From positions 1 through 41,720 of the forward strand of contig JAKBWA010000019.1 of the NCBI GenBank assembly GCA_021841025.1: a stretch of DNA of 41,720 nt, read 5' to 3'. Below are positions 16,156 to 24,851 of the stretch, in pieces. Below the pieces are notes generated by a model. It searched no databases, was not told the origin of the DNA, and was given only the letters and a program-made list of their open reading frames with translations. How positions within the stretch are numbered: position 1 is the first letter of the stretch; each line of letters starts with the position of its first letter. Source of the DNA: Bacillota bacterium. GTDB taxonomy: Bacteria > Bacillota > Sulfobacillia > Sulfobacillales > Sulfobacillaceae. A program made the position numbers and the translations under genes.

Positions 16156-16843
16156 TGTGCTTAAGGCCCGAACCATCAAAAAAAGCGACCAGCCCTTGTT
16201 ATTGATCTCAGAAGATAGAGGGGGAGCGCCTTCGGTAGAAATGGCGGTGCAAAGCGCCAAAGAGGCTGCGATGGATATTGTGATCAGGGCTAAGGAAGAA
16301 GCTCGGGCAATTATCGAAGAAGCCGAGGAGGAAGCGGCTGCAATTCTTGATAACGCTCGGGAAAAGGGCTATCAAGAAGGCATTAACAGAGGGATTCAAG
16401 ACGGCCAAGACAGGGTTCAAAAAGAATGGGCTGGGATTTCCGCCGAGATTTCGGCTGTGTTGTTAAGAATTGAAAGTCTTAAGGCGTATACCCAGGTCCT
16501 GGACACGGAAATGGTCTTGGCTCAGGCCGCAGCGATGGTGGCCAAACTTCTTGACGAAGAGGCCCGCTCTCATCCCGAAAGGCTGCGAACATATTTAACG
16601 GCACTGTTAGAAGGCTTGGAAGAGGATCAAGTCACCTTCTTCCTTTCGGAAGAATTCCACCATACGTTAGAGGGATTGACCAGAGAGTGGGGAAGCTTGT
16701 GGGAGCCGGTCCAGTTGGCGGTGGACCGCCAACTGGAGGGCTTAGGTATGCGCATTGAAACCCAAGCAGGTGAAAATTTTCTCGCTGGCCCCTTGGCTGC
16801 TTTGAGCCGGATACTGGACGAGGTGCTCTATGGCAGTATGTGA
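16139..16843 (+). CDS. fliH: flagellar assembly protein FliH
   Basis: 234 residues from the ATG at 16139, overlapping the fliG end by 17 bp, with GGGGAGC just upstream; the frame is open further upstream but only within fliG. A long Glu/Ala-rich coiled coil (AKEEARAIIEEAEEEAAAIL, then REKGYQEGINRGIQDGQ with glycine-spaced repeats) precedes the C-terminal domain that binds FliI. FliH is the peripheral stalk and negative regulator of the export ATPase, analogous to the F-type ATPase b/delta subunits. It overlaps fliI by 14 bp, fitting the tight FliH-FliI partnership. Confidence 0.88.
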   Translation: MILSSNVLKARTIKKSDQPLLLISEDRGGAPSVEMAVQSAKEAAMDIVIRAKEEARAIIEEAEEEAAAILDNAREKGYQEGINRGIQDGQDRVQKEWAGISAEISAVLLRIESLKAYTQVLDTEMVLAQAAAMVAKLLDEEARSHPERLRTYLTALLEGLEEDQVTFFLSEEFHHTLEGLTREWGSLWEPVQLAVDRQLEGLGMRIETQAGENFLAGPLAALSRILDEVLYGSM

Positions 16844-18176
16844 AGACATTCAAGCTATGCCTATTGCGTCAACGTTAGTGCCAGTGGGAAAGATTACATC
16901 CGTGCGCGGACAAAGTCTCATTGCCTCTCAGATCCGCATGGCGATAGGCGAAGTTGGGAAAATCCGGTTGTCTCAGGGAAAGCTGGTTGACGTGGAATGT
17001 GTGGGATTTCTAGAAGATCACCGCGTGTTATTAACGCCTTACCATGACATCACCGGCATCAAACCAGAACTTGAAGTCATTGGATTGAGACGGCCTTTTG
17101 GGATCGTCACGGGGAAGGGAGTATTGGGACGGCTTTTGGATGCAATGGGCCGAGCACTCGACAATGGGCCAGTAGCATTGGGACCCAAACGCCTCTTAAA
17201 CGTCGCTCCTTTGTCGCCTTTGAGCCGCAGAAATCCTCAAAAAATCATGTGGACGGGAATTAAAGCGATCGACGGATTTGTGAGCCTGGGAGAAGGGCAG
17301 CGAGTCGGTATTTTCGCTGGGGCTGGATTTGGCAAAACTACGTTATTGCAGGACATCTTAGGCGGCAATACGGCGGATGTGGTGGTTGTTGGACTGATTG
17401 GAGAAAGAGGACGGGAGGTCGCGGACTTTTACCGCAGTCTCGATCCTCAGACTCTAAAACGCACCGCTATTATTGCCGCCACTTCGGACATGCCGGCCAT
17501 TATGCGGCTTAAGGCCGCCTGGTCGGCCACGTTGATAGCCGAAGCATTTCGTGATCAGGGCAAGTCAGTGCTCTTGGTGATTGACTCTCTGACCCGCGTG
17601 GCGCAAGCACAGCGCGAAATCGGAATGGAAACAGGAGAACTGCCCTCAGCCAGGAGCTATACTCCTTCGGTGCTCCATCTGCTGCCACGCCTGTTGGAGC
17701 GTGTGGGTGCTACGGACAAAGGATCCGTCACCGGCATTTATACGGTGTTAGTTGATGGAAATGATGCCTTTGACGATCCCTTGTCCGATATTCTGCGGGG
17801 ACTCTTGGATGGTCATATCATCCTCTCCCGGCAACTGGCCCAAAGCGGTCATTTTCCCAGTGTTGATGTTGTGGCCTCTTTGTCCCGATTGATGCCGGAA
17901 ATTGTTTCAGAAGAGCACATGATGATGGCCAGATCGTTGAGGCAGGTAATATCCCGGGTTCAGGACGCGCATGACTTGCTGGAGGTGGGAGCTTATGTTC
18001 CGGGACGGGATGAGGCCTTGGACAAGGCGATGGCATTATACCCTGCTCTCAGGGACTTTTTGAACCAAAAACGGGGAGAAAAGGCGAGAGCAAAAGACGT
18101 TCTTGAGGGCATGTCCGAGCTTATGATGCAGCAACAAAGGCTCGATCAGGATGGGAAAGAGATGATGGGTGAGTGA
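16830..18176 (+). CDS. fliI: flagellum-specific ATPase FliI
   Basis: 448 residues. Walker A AGAGFGKT (163-170), the GERGREVADF stretch (191-200) and Walker B VLLVID (247-252) mark it as a type III secretion ATPase related to F1 beta. The N-terminal beta-barrel spans about residues 15-85. It hexamerises at the base of the export gate and uses ATP with the proton motive force to unload substrates from chaperones. The ATG overlaps fliH by 14 bp, and the stop overlaps the fliJ start. No deviation from the family is visible. Confidence 0.96.
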   Translation: MAVCEDIQAMPIASTLVPVGKITSVRGQSLIASQIRMAIGEVGKIRLSQGKLVDVECVGFLEDHRVLLTPYHDITGIKPELEVIGLRRPFGIVTGKGVLGRLLDAMGRALDNGPVALGPKRLLNVAPLSPLSRRNPQKIMWTGIKAIDGFVSLGEGQRVGIFAGAGFGKTTLLQDILGGNTADVVVVGLIGERGREVADFYRSLDPQTLKRTAIIAATSDMPAIMRLKAAWSATLIAEAFRDQGKSVLLVIDSLTRVAQAQREIGMETGELPSARSYTPSVLHLLPRLLERVGATDKGSVTGIYTVLVDGNDAFDDPLSDILRGLLDGHIILSRQLAQSGHFPSVDVVASLSRLMPEIVSEEHMMMARSLRQVISRVQDAHDLLEVGAYVPGRDEALDKAMALYPALRDFLNQKRGEKARAKDVLEGMSELMMQQQRLDQDGKEMMGE

Positions 18177-18691
18177 TGAGACGAACCGTGATGCAGGCTT
18201 TCGAACGGAGTTTAAGCATTAAGAGAAAAAGACGCGTGCGCGATCTTGAAGAACTCAATCAAGAGCTGGACAATTTGCGCCATACTCTTCGCCAATGGCA
18301 TATGACCTTGGAATCAGAACCCGGAACAAACACTTCCATCATGAATTCTAGCGATTTACACACCTATTACGAAAATTATTATTTTGCGGTTCAACAACTT
18401 TCCGTGCTAAAAAAAGAGGAATCGGCATTATTAGAGCGAATTCAACAATGTCGGGAGGAAATTGTTTCCGTGCGTCAAACAGAAAAACAAATTCGTCTTT
18501 TTGCAGCCAAGAGAGAACAACGCCGCGCTTCACGTCTTCAGCGGCGCGGGGATGAAGAGTTGTTGACGCTAGGGATCTCTCGGACGCTATTACTGGGGGA
18601 GGTCGCTTCATTCCGTGTCCTTGTTAGAATCCCATCAATCCGTGTATCTGCTCGTGCGCCCAGGAAAAATGGTGGGCACACGCGTGATTAG
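18173..18691 (+). CDS. fliJ: flagellar export protein FliJ
   Basis: 172 residues (GTG at 18173 or ATG at 18176, overlapping the fliI stop). It is almost wholly alpha-helical and charged, with long coiled coil between about 15 and 130, as expected for FliJ, the central stalk that rotates in the FliI hexamer and contacts FlhA. Sequence identity within FliJ is always low, so position after fliI carries much of the call. The last 25 residues are basic, not coiled, and overlap the next gene by 77 bp. That is longer than a usual 145-150 residue FliJ, so this tail may be a recent read-through into the PilZ gene. Confidence 0.8.
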   Translation: MMRRTVMQAFERSLSIKRKRRVRDLEELNQELDNLRHTLRQWHMTLESEPGTNTSIMNSSDLHTYYENYYFAVQQLSVLKKEESALLERIQQCREEIVSVRQTEKQIRLFAAKREQRRASRLQRRGDEELLTLGISRTLLLGEVASFRVLVRIPSIRVSARAPRKNGGHTRD

Positions 18692-19241
18692 ACGGGTTCG
18701 TCAGGAGGTCTATCTCGATGCCTTAAAGGACCATGATTTGGAGTTGACGCCTTTGCCGGGAACGACTGTTGCGATTCGTTGGCCCTATGATGATGTGCTC
18801 TATGAGCAACAGGGAATAATCACCGAAGTGATTGATCCGGTGCCTATTATTGTCGTGAAGTTGAAGGGAAATCCCCAGGCTATTGAGCAGCGAGGAAGCC
18901 TCCGGGTTAAAGTGCAAGTGCCATTGGAGTATGCGTTAGTGCGTCCAGACTCCGAAATTCTCATGACGACAACTTTGGATTTGTCGGCGGGTGGTTTGCG
19001 ATTTCCCAGTGCTGTGGAACTCTGGAGCGGACTTCATCTGAAATTGCGGCTGATTATTTCCATGCAAGAAATTATTGTGCTAGGCAAAGTCACCAGAGCG
19101 GCGACCAAAGCCCGGGAAATCCGGGGAAAGAAAACCTGGGAAACCGCCGTGAGTTTTCTAGGGATAAAACCCCAAGATCGCAGGCTTATCGAACAATTTG
19201 TGAGAAGGCAGCATAGCCGCAAGCAACTGAAGCAGGACTAA
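18615..19241 (+). CDS. PilZ domain protein, YcgR-like
   Basis: 208 residues. An N-terminal YcgR_N-like beta domain (about 10-85) is followed by a PilZ domain with RGSLR (residues 93-97, the RxxxR motif) and DLSAGG (122-127, the DxSxxG motif), both needed to bind cyclic di-GMP. Such proteins act as c-di-GMP-dependent flagellar brakes that contact the motor. The GTG start at 18615 has GGGGGAGG about 14 bp upstream; an ATG lies further in (residue 19) but would cut into the domain. It overlaps fliJ by 77 bp. Encoding it between fliJ and fliK makes it a constitutive part of this flagellar operon. Confidence 0.85.
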   Translation: MSLLESHQSVYLLVRPGKMVGTRVIRRVRQEVYLDALKDHDLELTPLPGTTVAIRWPYDDVLYEQQGIITEVIDPVPIIVVKLKGNPQAIEQRGSLRVKVQVPLEYALVRPDSEILMTTTLDLSAGGLRFPSAVELWSGLHLKLRLIISMQEIIVLGKVTRAATKAREIRGKKTWETAVSFLGIKPQDRRLIEQFVRRQHSRKQLKQD

Positions 19242-19309
19242 GTTTGGAATCAGCAGTGCTCAAAAACGTTTAGGCACCAAAGAACGGCGAAAGGAGGTGA
19301 TAAGACAAC

Positions 19310-20629
19310 ATGACGTCAGGACATGCTTTGCTTCCCGGTGTTAATCCAGTTTCTGAAGGTCCTAAGCATTTGCCCCGCCATCTCAAGCGCGTGCATAAAC
19401 AATCGATAGGGAGCCATGCGAGAACTTTTGGGGAAATTATGCAAGAGAAAAAGGCCACCAAAACTTCTCGCCCAATCTCCCGGACTATTCCTTACCGGGC
19501 ACTACACGCTGGGGCGTCACAGAAAAAAGGGCATTCATTGGCTTTGGTGGTGAGTCATAAAGGGATACACAGAGGCCAAAAAAGCCCGAAGCATCCTGTG
19601 AATGTCACTCATCAGGCCAAAAAGACTGTGCATTCCCATAAATCTGTGGCGCCGAGAGGAATTCAGGTTCTCCACCGCCATAACCACCAAATGCTGCCTT
19701 TCTTGTCTTTTGTGCCGTTTACTGCCAAGGCAAGCATGCACAAAGTTCAGTCCCCAGGGGTAGTCAAGGGGCACAAAGTAATTCGCCCCAAGCATGGAGA
19801 AGCAACTCTTCTCAATGGCCCGGAAACTCCTTTGTTTCAAACAAGTAAGGGACATGCTGCGTTGGCCACTCCGTCCAGTTCCTCGGCAACGGCCAACAGG
19901 CACCCCAGTGCAGTGTCTCAAGCGAATGAAACTCTAGGCATCACCAAACGGAAATTGGTGTTTGTGCGCCGGCTCAAAGACCAGGCACAGTCCGAAACCT
20001 CTTCAGGATCTGTTCATAACACATCTAAGCCCTTGTCTGTGGCAAAGAGCCGGGTTGTAACCACTCCAAATTCCCGGGCCGAGACGATCTCAATGGCACA
20101 AGCAGAAAATCCGAGCGCCACTTCTGGTGAGAGAAGCACAGCATCTCACGTTCAACCTGTTCTTGTCCGGGCTGTGCAACAAGGAGTCTTGAAAAGACGC
20201 GGGGGAGGCTGGGTGATTAAACCCGTCAATTGGCGGGCTCCTGGGGGAATCAACGCCAGCAAATGGACCCTAACTATGCCGAAGCAGGCGAGAAGCTTGC
20301 TTATGACCCTTGTTCATATGCAAAAAAGTTGGAAGGTTGATCTGGAAGCCAATTCTCCCGCTGTCGCCGGAGCGTTAGCGGAAAATCTGAGCCAGACCCC
20401 AGGCCTTGTGGCTGCATCTTTGCCGGTGTCCCAGGTTTCGGTATTTTTGGGATTGGGGCACCACCAGGCGGGACACGGTGAGGGATCAGGAGGATCCGGA
20501 TCTGGGGCATTAGCGGATCAAAGGAATTCGAATCTCTCACAAAAAGAGCAACCGGGATCGGGACTGAGAAGTCTCGGCATACCGCGTCTGGGTCCGGTGT
20601 CGTATTCCCGTGTTGATTATCAGGCCTAA
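19310..20629 (+). CDS. fliK: flagellar hook-length control protein FliK
   Basis: 439 residues after a strong AAAGGAGGTG. The first 280 or so residues are low-complexity, basic and Ser/His/Lys/Pro-rich, like the extended ruler part of FliK. The region from about 300 to 380 (INASKWTLTMPKQARSLL, then WKVDLEANSPAVAGALAENL and a VSVFLG strand) has the pattern of the FliK C-terminal (Flg_hook) domain, which touches FlhB to switch export specificity. A Gly/Ser-rich tail follows. FliK sequences diverge strongly, so the call depends on domain pattern and on the place before flgD. The histidine content is unusually high. Confidence 0.75.
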   Translation: MTSGHALLPGVNPVSEGPKHLPRHLKRVHKQSIGSHARTFGEIMQEKKATKTSRPISRTIPYRALHAGASQKKGHSLALVVSHKGIHRGQKSPKHPVNVTHQAKKTVHSHKSVAPRGIQVLHRHNHQMLPFLSFVPFTAKASMHKVQSPGVVKGHKVIRPKHGEATLLNGPETPLFQTSKGHAALATPSSSSATANRHPSAVSQANETLGITKRKLVFVRRLKDQAQSETSSGSVHNTSKPLSVAKSRVVTTPNSRAETISMAQAENPSATSGERSTASHVQPVLVRAVQQGVLKRRGGGWVIKPVNWRAPGGINASKWTLTMPKQARSLLMTLVHMQKSWKVDLEANSPAVAGALAENLSQTPGLVAASLPVSQVSVFLGLGHHQAGHGEGSGGSGSGALADQRNSNLSQKEQPGSGLRSLGIPRLGPVSYSRVDYQA

Positions 20630-20728
20630 GGGAGGGCTCTTGTGTCATATCAGAGCTGATAATGGAGTTTAAGAGGGGATTGGAGAGGAAATCCCAAGAG
20701 ATCTATACCTGTCAAGAAAGGATGAGAA

Positions 20729-21154
20729 GTGATGAGTATCGGGTTGAATAGTTTGTCTGCAACCAGCAATAGCGTGAGTACCCAAGGAACCACGTCATCT
20801 CCAGCACCTGGGGGAAAACTCGGAGAATCCGCATTTTTGACGTTGCTTTCAGCGGAATTGCAGTACCAGAATCCTTTGCAGCCTATGAACAACACGCAGT
20901 TTATAGCGCAATTGGCTCAATTTTCAAGTCTGGCTGCTGTCAGTAAGCAGTCGGCAACTTTGGGGAAGATTCTGTCGACTTTGCAGCAGCAAAATCCGGT
21001 GGTGCAATTGTCCCAGCTCATCGGCAAGACCGTGACGACTGCTTTTGGCACAGGAGTAGTGAGTGCGGTGAGTGATCAGGGAGGTCAGCAAATGCTTACC
21101 GTTCAAGGACTGGGAAATGTGAAAGCCCGGGATATTACCGGGATTAAGGGATGA
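20729..21154 (+). CDS. flgD: flagellar hook capping protein FlgD
   Basis: 141 residues. The conserved N-terminal region (FLTLLSAELQYQNPLQPMNN, then TQFIAQLAQFSSLAAV) is intact, and the short C-terminal part covers the QLIGKTVTTA segment. Many Bacillota FlgD proteins have this short form without the Ig-like domain of enterobacteria, so the length is normal here. FlgD caps the growing hook and is needed for polymerisation of FlgE. Its stop overlaps the next start (ATGATG). The 99-bp gap to fliK has no convincing promoter. Confidence 0.92.
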   Translation: MMSIGLNSLSATSNSVSTQGTTSSPAPGGKLGESAFLTLLSAELQYQNPLQPMNNTQFIAQLAQFSSLAAVSKQSATLGKILSTLQQQNPVVQLSQLIGKTVTTAFGTGVVSAVSDQGGQQMLTVQGLGNVKARDITGIKG

Positions 21155-21648
21155 TGTCGCCGTTTTCCGGGGGCATTGAGCCATTAACGGGCCCCAAGAC
21201 GCCCTCTAAAGTCGCAAAATCCTCTGGGTCAAGTGCCTCAAGGGATTTCGAAGAACTTGTTCATGGACAGCTAATCTTTAGCCAGCATGCCGCCAATAGG
21301 ATGGAGAAGCGAGGCATTCACTTGACGGCAAATCAGAGAACCAAACTCAGCCAGGCGATGGATGCTGCCCAAAACAAGGGCGCGAAGCAAGCAGCGGTAA
21401 TCATGGGGTCCGATATCTTTATCGTGGCGCCTCAAGCCCGAACGGTGATAACCAGCCTTTCATCGCCTCAAGACGGGATGAAAGTTATTACGCAAGTGGA
21501 CGCGGTGGTGTATGTCAGCCGGACCTCAACGGATTTTCAGAAACCACCGGAGGAAGCTCAAGGCATTCGACAGACCGCGGATGCTCCTGCCGCGCCACAT
21601 TGGAGTTTGCTCTCGTTGCCGGATCAAGAGCCCAAACACAATTCCTAA
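21151..21648 (+). CDS. TIGR02530 family flagellar operon protein
   Basis: 165 residues. The middle (LIFSQHAANRMEKRGIHL, then KLSQAMDAAQNKGAKQAAVI and ARTVITSL) matches the TIGR02530 family, small cytoplasmic or exported proteins found beside flgD and flgE in Bacillota. Their function is not established, and a hook-assembly chaperone role has been suggested from position. The N- and C-terminal thirds are Ser/Pro-rich and probably disordered. It is coupled to flgD by a 4-bp overlap and followed by flgE. Confidence 0.85.
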   Translation: MMSPFSGGIEPLTGPKTPSKVAKSSGSSASRDFEELVHGQLIFSQHAANRMEKRGIHLTANQRTKLSQAMDAAQNKGAKQAAVIMGSDIFIVAPQARTVITSLSSPQDGMKVITQVDAVVYVSRTSTDFQKPPEEAQGIRQTADAPAAPHWSLLSLPDQEPKHNS

Positions 21649-21723
21649 CGGCGTTGTGTCAACTATGGCTGTTCGAACGTCAGAGTTTATTTAGATTCAG
21701 TAGAAGAGAGGGAGGAATAATCA

Positions 21724-23001
21724 ATGTCAGGAACACTATATGCCGCTATTTCCGGCCTCAATGCGGAACAAGCGCTCATGGGCGTGATATCCCAGAATAT
21801 TGCCAATGTGAATACGACGGGTTATAAGAGCAGCAACATGAGTTTCGCTCAGATGATGCAGCAAACGCTGTCCGGAGGGACAGCCCCTACCGCTGCCTTA
21901 GGAGGCACGAATCCCGAGCAGGTGTCGGGAGGGGCTGCTGTGGGCATTGGCGCCGTAAATGTCAATATGAGTCAAGGAAGTCTTCAGACAACGGGTATAA
22001 AGACTAATATGGCCATTTCGGGGCACGGTTTTTTTGTTATTAAAACACCTACTGGCTACAGCTATAGTCGCAGCGGTGATTTCACTCTGGATTCTCAAGG
22101 ACAACTGGTGACGCCTCAAGGTGACTATGTAATGGGGTGGATGGCTCAAAATGGGAAACTGACGGGCGAGAGCCAAGGAAACATTTCACCTATCACCATC
22201 CGTCCCAATATGACCATGAGTCCTTCCGCCTCAACGACAATGACTGTCACGGGCAATCTGAATGCCGCGTTGGCTACATCGGCATCCTCTTCGACGACCA
22301 CTGGGTCAAACACAACGGTTCGCAGTGAGCCAGTTACCGTGTATGATTCATTAGGCGATCCGGTGACCTTGAACGTGAATTTCTCCAACCCCACGGCTAC
22401 AGCTAACAGCGGGACTTCGTGGACCGTGAATGTGACTGAACCTCCCTCAACCACGGTGCTCGGTTCGGGGACGGTAACATTTAGCAATACGGGTGCTATT
22501 ACCAGCGGCAGTACCATGACAGTCACCATCCAGAGCAAGAACGGATCGCAATCGCCCCAAAAAGTCACTTTGAATTTGGGCGGGATGACGGCTGATGCTG
22601 CATCCACGTCTTTGTCGGGGAAGGCTAATGGTTATGGGCAGGGACTATTGTCAAACTTTACAATTGGCAGTAACGGCGTGATTACGGGAACATTTTCTAA
22701 CGGACAAACTCAAGCTATTGCCCAGGTAGGCTTAGCCAATTTTAACAATGCTGCGGGGTTACTGAATGTGGGCAACAATCTCTGGCAACAATCGGCCAAT
22801 TCGGGCACAGCAAAAATCGGACAGCCGGGCTCGGGGAGTCTTGGCACCATTTCATCCGGATCGCTAGAGGAATCCAATGTGTCCCTCGCCAATCAATTTG
22901 TCAATATGATTAAGGCCCAGCAAGGCTATCAGGCAAATGCCAAAGTGATTTCTGTGGCACAAGCTTTAGGCACCACCTTAGTGAACACAATTGCTCCGTA
23001 A
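21724..23001 (+). CDS. flgE: flagellar hook protein FlgE
   Basis: 425 residues. It has the N-terminal ISQNIANVNTTGYKSS motif, a hook body with GHGFFVI and YSRSGDFTLDSQGQLVTPQG (the FlgE/F/G D1 signature), a Ser/Thr-rich D2 insert (about 150-310) and the C-terminal EESNVSLANQFVNMIKAQQGYQANAKVIS helix. It polymerises to form the hook. AGAGAGGGAGG precedes the ATG. It is the last gene of the plus-strand block and is followed by an intrinsic terminator, so transcription very likely ends here. Confidence 0.95.
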   Translation: MSGTLYAAISGLNAEQALMGVISQNIANVNTTGYKSSNMSFAQMMQQTLSGGTAPTAALGGTNPEQVSGGAAVGIGAVNVNMSQGSLQTTGIKTNMAISGHGFFVIKTPTGYSYSRSGDFTLDSQGQLVTPQGDYVMGWMAQNGKLTGESQGNISPITIRPNMTMSPSASTTMTVTGNLNAALATSASSSTTTGSNTTVRSEPVTVYDSLGDPVTLNVNFSNPTATANSGTSWTVNVTEPPSTTVLGSGTVTFSNTGAITSGSTMTVTIQSKNGSQSPQKVTLNLGGMTADAASTSLSGKANGYGQGLLSNFTIGSNGVITGTFSNGQTQAIAQVGLANFNNAAGLLNVGNNLWQQSANSGTAKIGQPGSGSLGTISSGSLEESNVSLANQFVNMIKAQQGYQANAKVISVAQALGTTLVNTIAP

Positions 23002-23020
23002 TTCCAAAGCCATACACTAC

Positions 23021-23065
23021 AGCAGGCTTCGCGACAGGTGGATCTGTTTTGAGGCCTGCTTTTTA
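23021..23065 (+). terminator. intrinsic terminator after flgE
   Basis: AGCAGGCTTC (23021-23030) pairs with GAGGCCTGCT (23051-23060) over ten positions, one a T-G wobble. The loop contains a smaller ACAG/CTGT stem. A TTTTT run follows directly, giving a classical Rho-independent terminator 20 bp after the flgE stop. Confidence 0.85.
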
Positions 23066-23750
23066 TAAGTTCAACTGGCGCTGTGTGAATGATCCTCGAA
23101 AACGTTTTCCTGTATGGTATTCAGGCAAAACACCCCCGGCACTGAGATGCTGAAAGTACCACAGAACCAACATAGCGCCAAAGGGGGTGTCTTGGCATTG
23201 ATGATACCAGGGGGAATTTGTTTTGGGTGAGGTGCGATGAAACCGCCGACTTTTGCTGTATCGCAGCTTGGCATCTGCTCGGGAAACTCCGCGCTATGCC
23301 GAGGAACTGCACCCCTCCTTTTCCAATCGAAAGTTTCTTGACGATATTTTTGAACCGGATTCCCGCGTTGCTACGCCGACAACTTGCCATTTCGGCCCAA
23401 GAAAGTTGAGTTATAAAGTTTTTCTCACACCCGCTTGGTACCCAGTGAGGGGGATTTGCGTTTGGGAGAGATGTCTGTTTCAGTTGCCCGGACTTGTGGG
23501 CAAACCGAAGTCATTTGCTTAAGTGAGGTCACAAAATCAGACGACGTCATCTCAAAGGCAGAGTACCGTGCCGTTAAAAGCTGTGAATTTGCTGGATTTG
23601 GTGTAGAACTCTACCTCTATGGCGCCATGAGGGCAATTCCCACAAAACCATAAAATAGAATGCGCGTAAGAAGTGTTCCGCATTTCCATATCGAATATCA
23701 TCGCGGGGGTTTGTGGTGGTCATAATTTGAAAGTTGTCCAACCACCTTGA
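23066..23750. other. 685-bp stretch without a supported gene
   Basis: Short overlapping open frames on both strands lack plausible starts, and none gives a recognisable family. The plus-strand frames contain coding-like fragments (for example LGIDDTRGNLFW near 23192 and YAEELHPSFSNRKFLDDIFEP near 23296) in different frames, as expected if a gene here has decayed. I could not match them to a transposase with confidence, and no inverted terminal repeats were found by eye. Confidence 0.35.
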
Positions 23751-24457
23751 TCAGTCTACGTGATAGAACTTATCCCTTTGAGCTAGCCTAAGGCCGGTAT
23801 AGGCCAATCGATCGTCTTCATGCTGCATAAAGGGAAAGGGCAGGTTCGCCAGATGAAAGATGGTTTGTAAGATCGACTCTTGTTGGGCAATGGTGGTGCT
23901 GGGATGTTGGGCGCAAGCACCTAGCGCATCGGCCGTGTGAGCCACCGAATGAGCCCAAGCTTTCGTGTCGATAACCCCCCGGCGATCTTTTTCGCGCTGA
24001 GCATATTCTATCATCTTGTTAATTGTTACTTCTAGTTGATTCGTCTGCAAGAGACGATCGCTAGCGTCTTTAGCAATGATGGCAGAAATGATAAGAGATC
24101 CAAAGCTTCTGGTGAATAGACTGTCCATCTCTTCTTCGTCAATCCGGTAAAAAAGATATTGCTGACTGAGCACTATTTCAAGAAGATTCGCCCTTTCATC
24201 AGCTGTCAACATTTTTGACGCGATAATTTCTGCAAAGCAAAATTCTTTAACAGAGTGATAGTCCACTCGAAAGGCGAGTAGTCCGGGTACACCCAAAGGC
24301 GTCTGTCTATCAGATCATATAAAGTTTCTAAACTCTTCGGAGGGAATTTGTTCCATGATACCACCGCCTTAGGCTCTTGATGAGTTGTTATTGCCGAGTT
24401 GTGGAATCTATGATCCTGGGCAGCTGGCACGAGATGCTGTAGAAGACATTCTCGCAT
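23751..24457 (-). pseudogene. DUF2785 family protein, probably frameshifted
   Basis: Two minus-strand frames overlap between 24206 and 24296. The downstream frame (23751-24296) carries the typical DUF2785 features: a RSFGSLIISAII helix, an ERDLRGY-like EKDRRGVIDTKAWAHSVAHTADAL signature, and a HEDDRLAYTGLRLA C-terminus. The upstream frame (from 24457) ends in a helix ETLYDLIDRRLWVYPDY, which looks like the missing N-terminus; joining the two needs one frameshift near 24270-24290. The family is uncharacterised, soluble and helical-repeat-like, and is not flagellar. It sits in the insert between two flagellar blocks. A sequencing error or a shorter functional protein starting near 24296 remain possible. 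Confidence 0.6.
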
Positions 24458-24851
24458 CCTGGCTCTGTCCGGCTCCTTTTAGATTTTCAGGATCTTTTCC
24501 TTATATAAACCTTTTTTGCCGCATTATCTACGGCCCGTTTTAGATCCGATAAGGAATAGTCTCAATGGGTCCCATCACATCGAGAACAAGAACTCATTTG
24601 TTGCTTCCTAGCATACCATGAAGTTCCTTTTTAAGGATGACAAGGAGCGTGCACCAGACAATGGAACATGGGGATGCCTTATTTTTCAGAGCTGATTCCC
24701 TGCGTGCCGGTGGTGAAGGTCCCCTATTTGCAGGAGGATTTCATGAGACGAAAAGAGTCAAGAAAACTTTTTTGCGATAAATAGCCCTTGTTATTTCCTG
24801 TCGAAGAATGGAAATTTATATAATACCCCCAGAGTTAGGGGGATTAAGGGT
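24458..24851. other. intergenic region before fliO
   Basis: No gene of normal size. A perfect AGGAGG at 24732-24737 precedes a 13-codon open frame (ATG 24743, stop 24784) rich in Arg and Lys. It may be a leader peptide or the stub of a lost gene. The end of the region holds a Spo0A-box-like TGTCGAA and a TATAAT, annotated separately. Confidence 0.4.
24799..24824 (+). promoter_or_regulatory. promoter candidate before fliO with Spo0A-box-like site
   Basis: TATAAT (24819-24824) is a perfect sigma-A -10, but there is no good TTGACA at 17 bp. In the -35 position lies TGTCGAA (24799-24805), the core of the 0A box. That arrangement resembles Spo0A-activated sigma-A promoters, in which the box replaces the -35. 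The fliO start is 28 bp downstream. Confidence 0.4.

Noticed and set aside
20729-21154. FlgD as truncated because it lacks the C-terminal Ig-like domains
   Set aside because: Short FlgD of about 140 residues is normal in Bacillota such as B. subtilis.
23435-23653. 72-residue plus-strand open frame after flgE
   Set aside because: No good start signal and no recognisable domain; it lies in the stretch of broken coding-like fragments.
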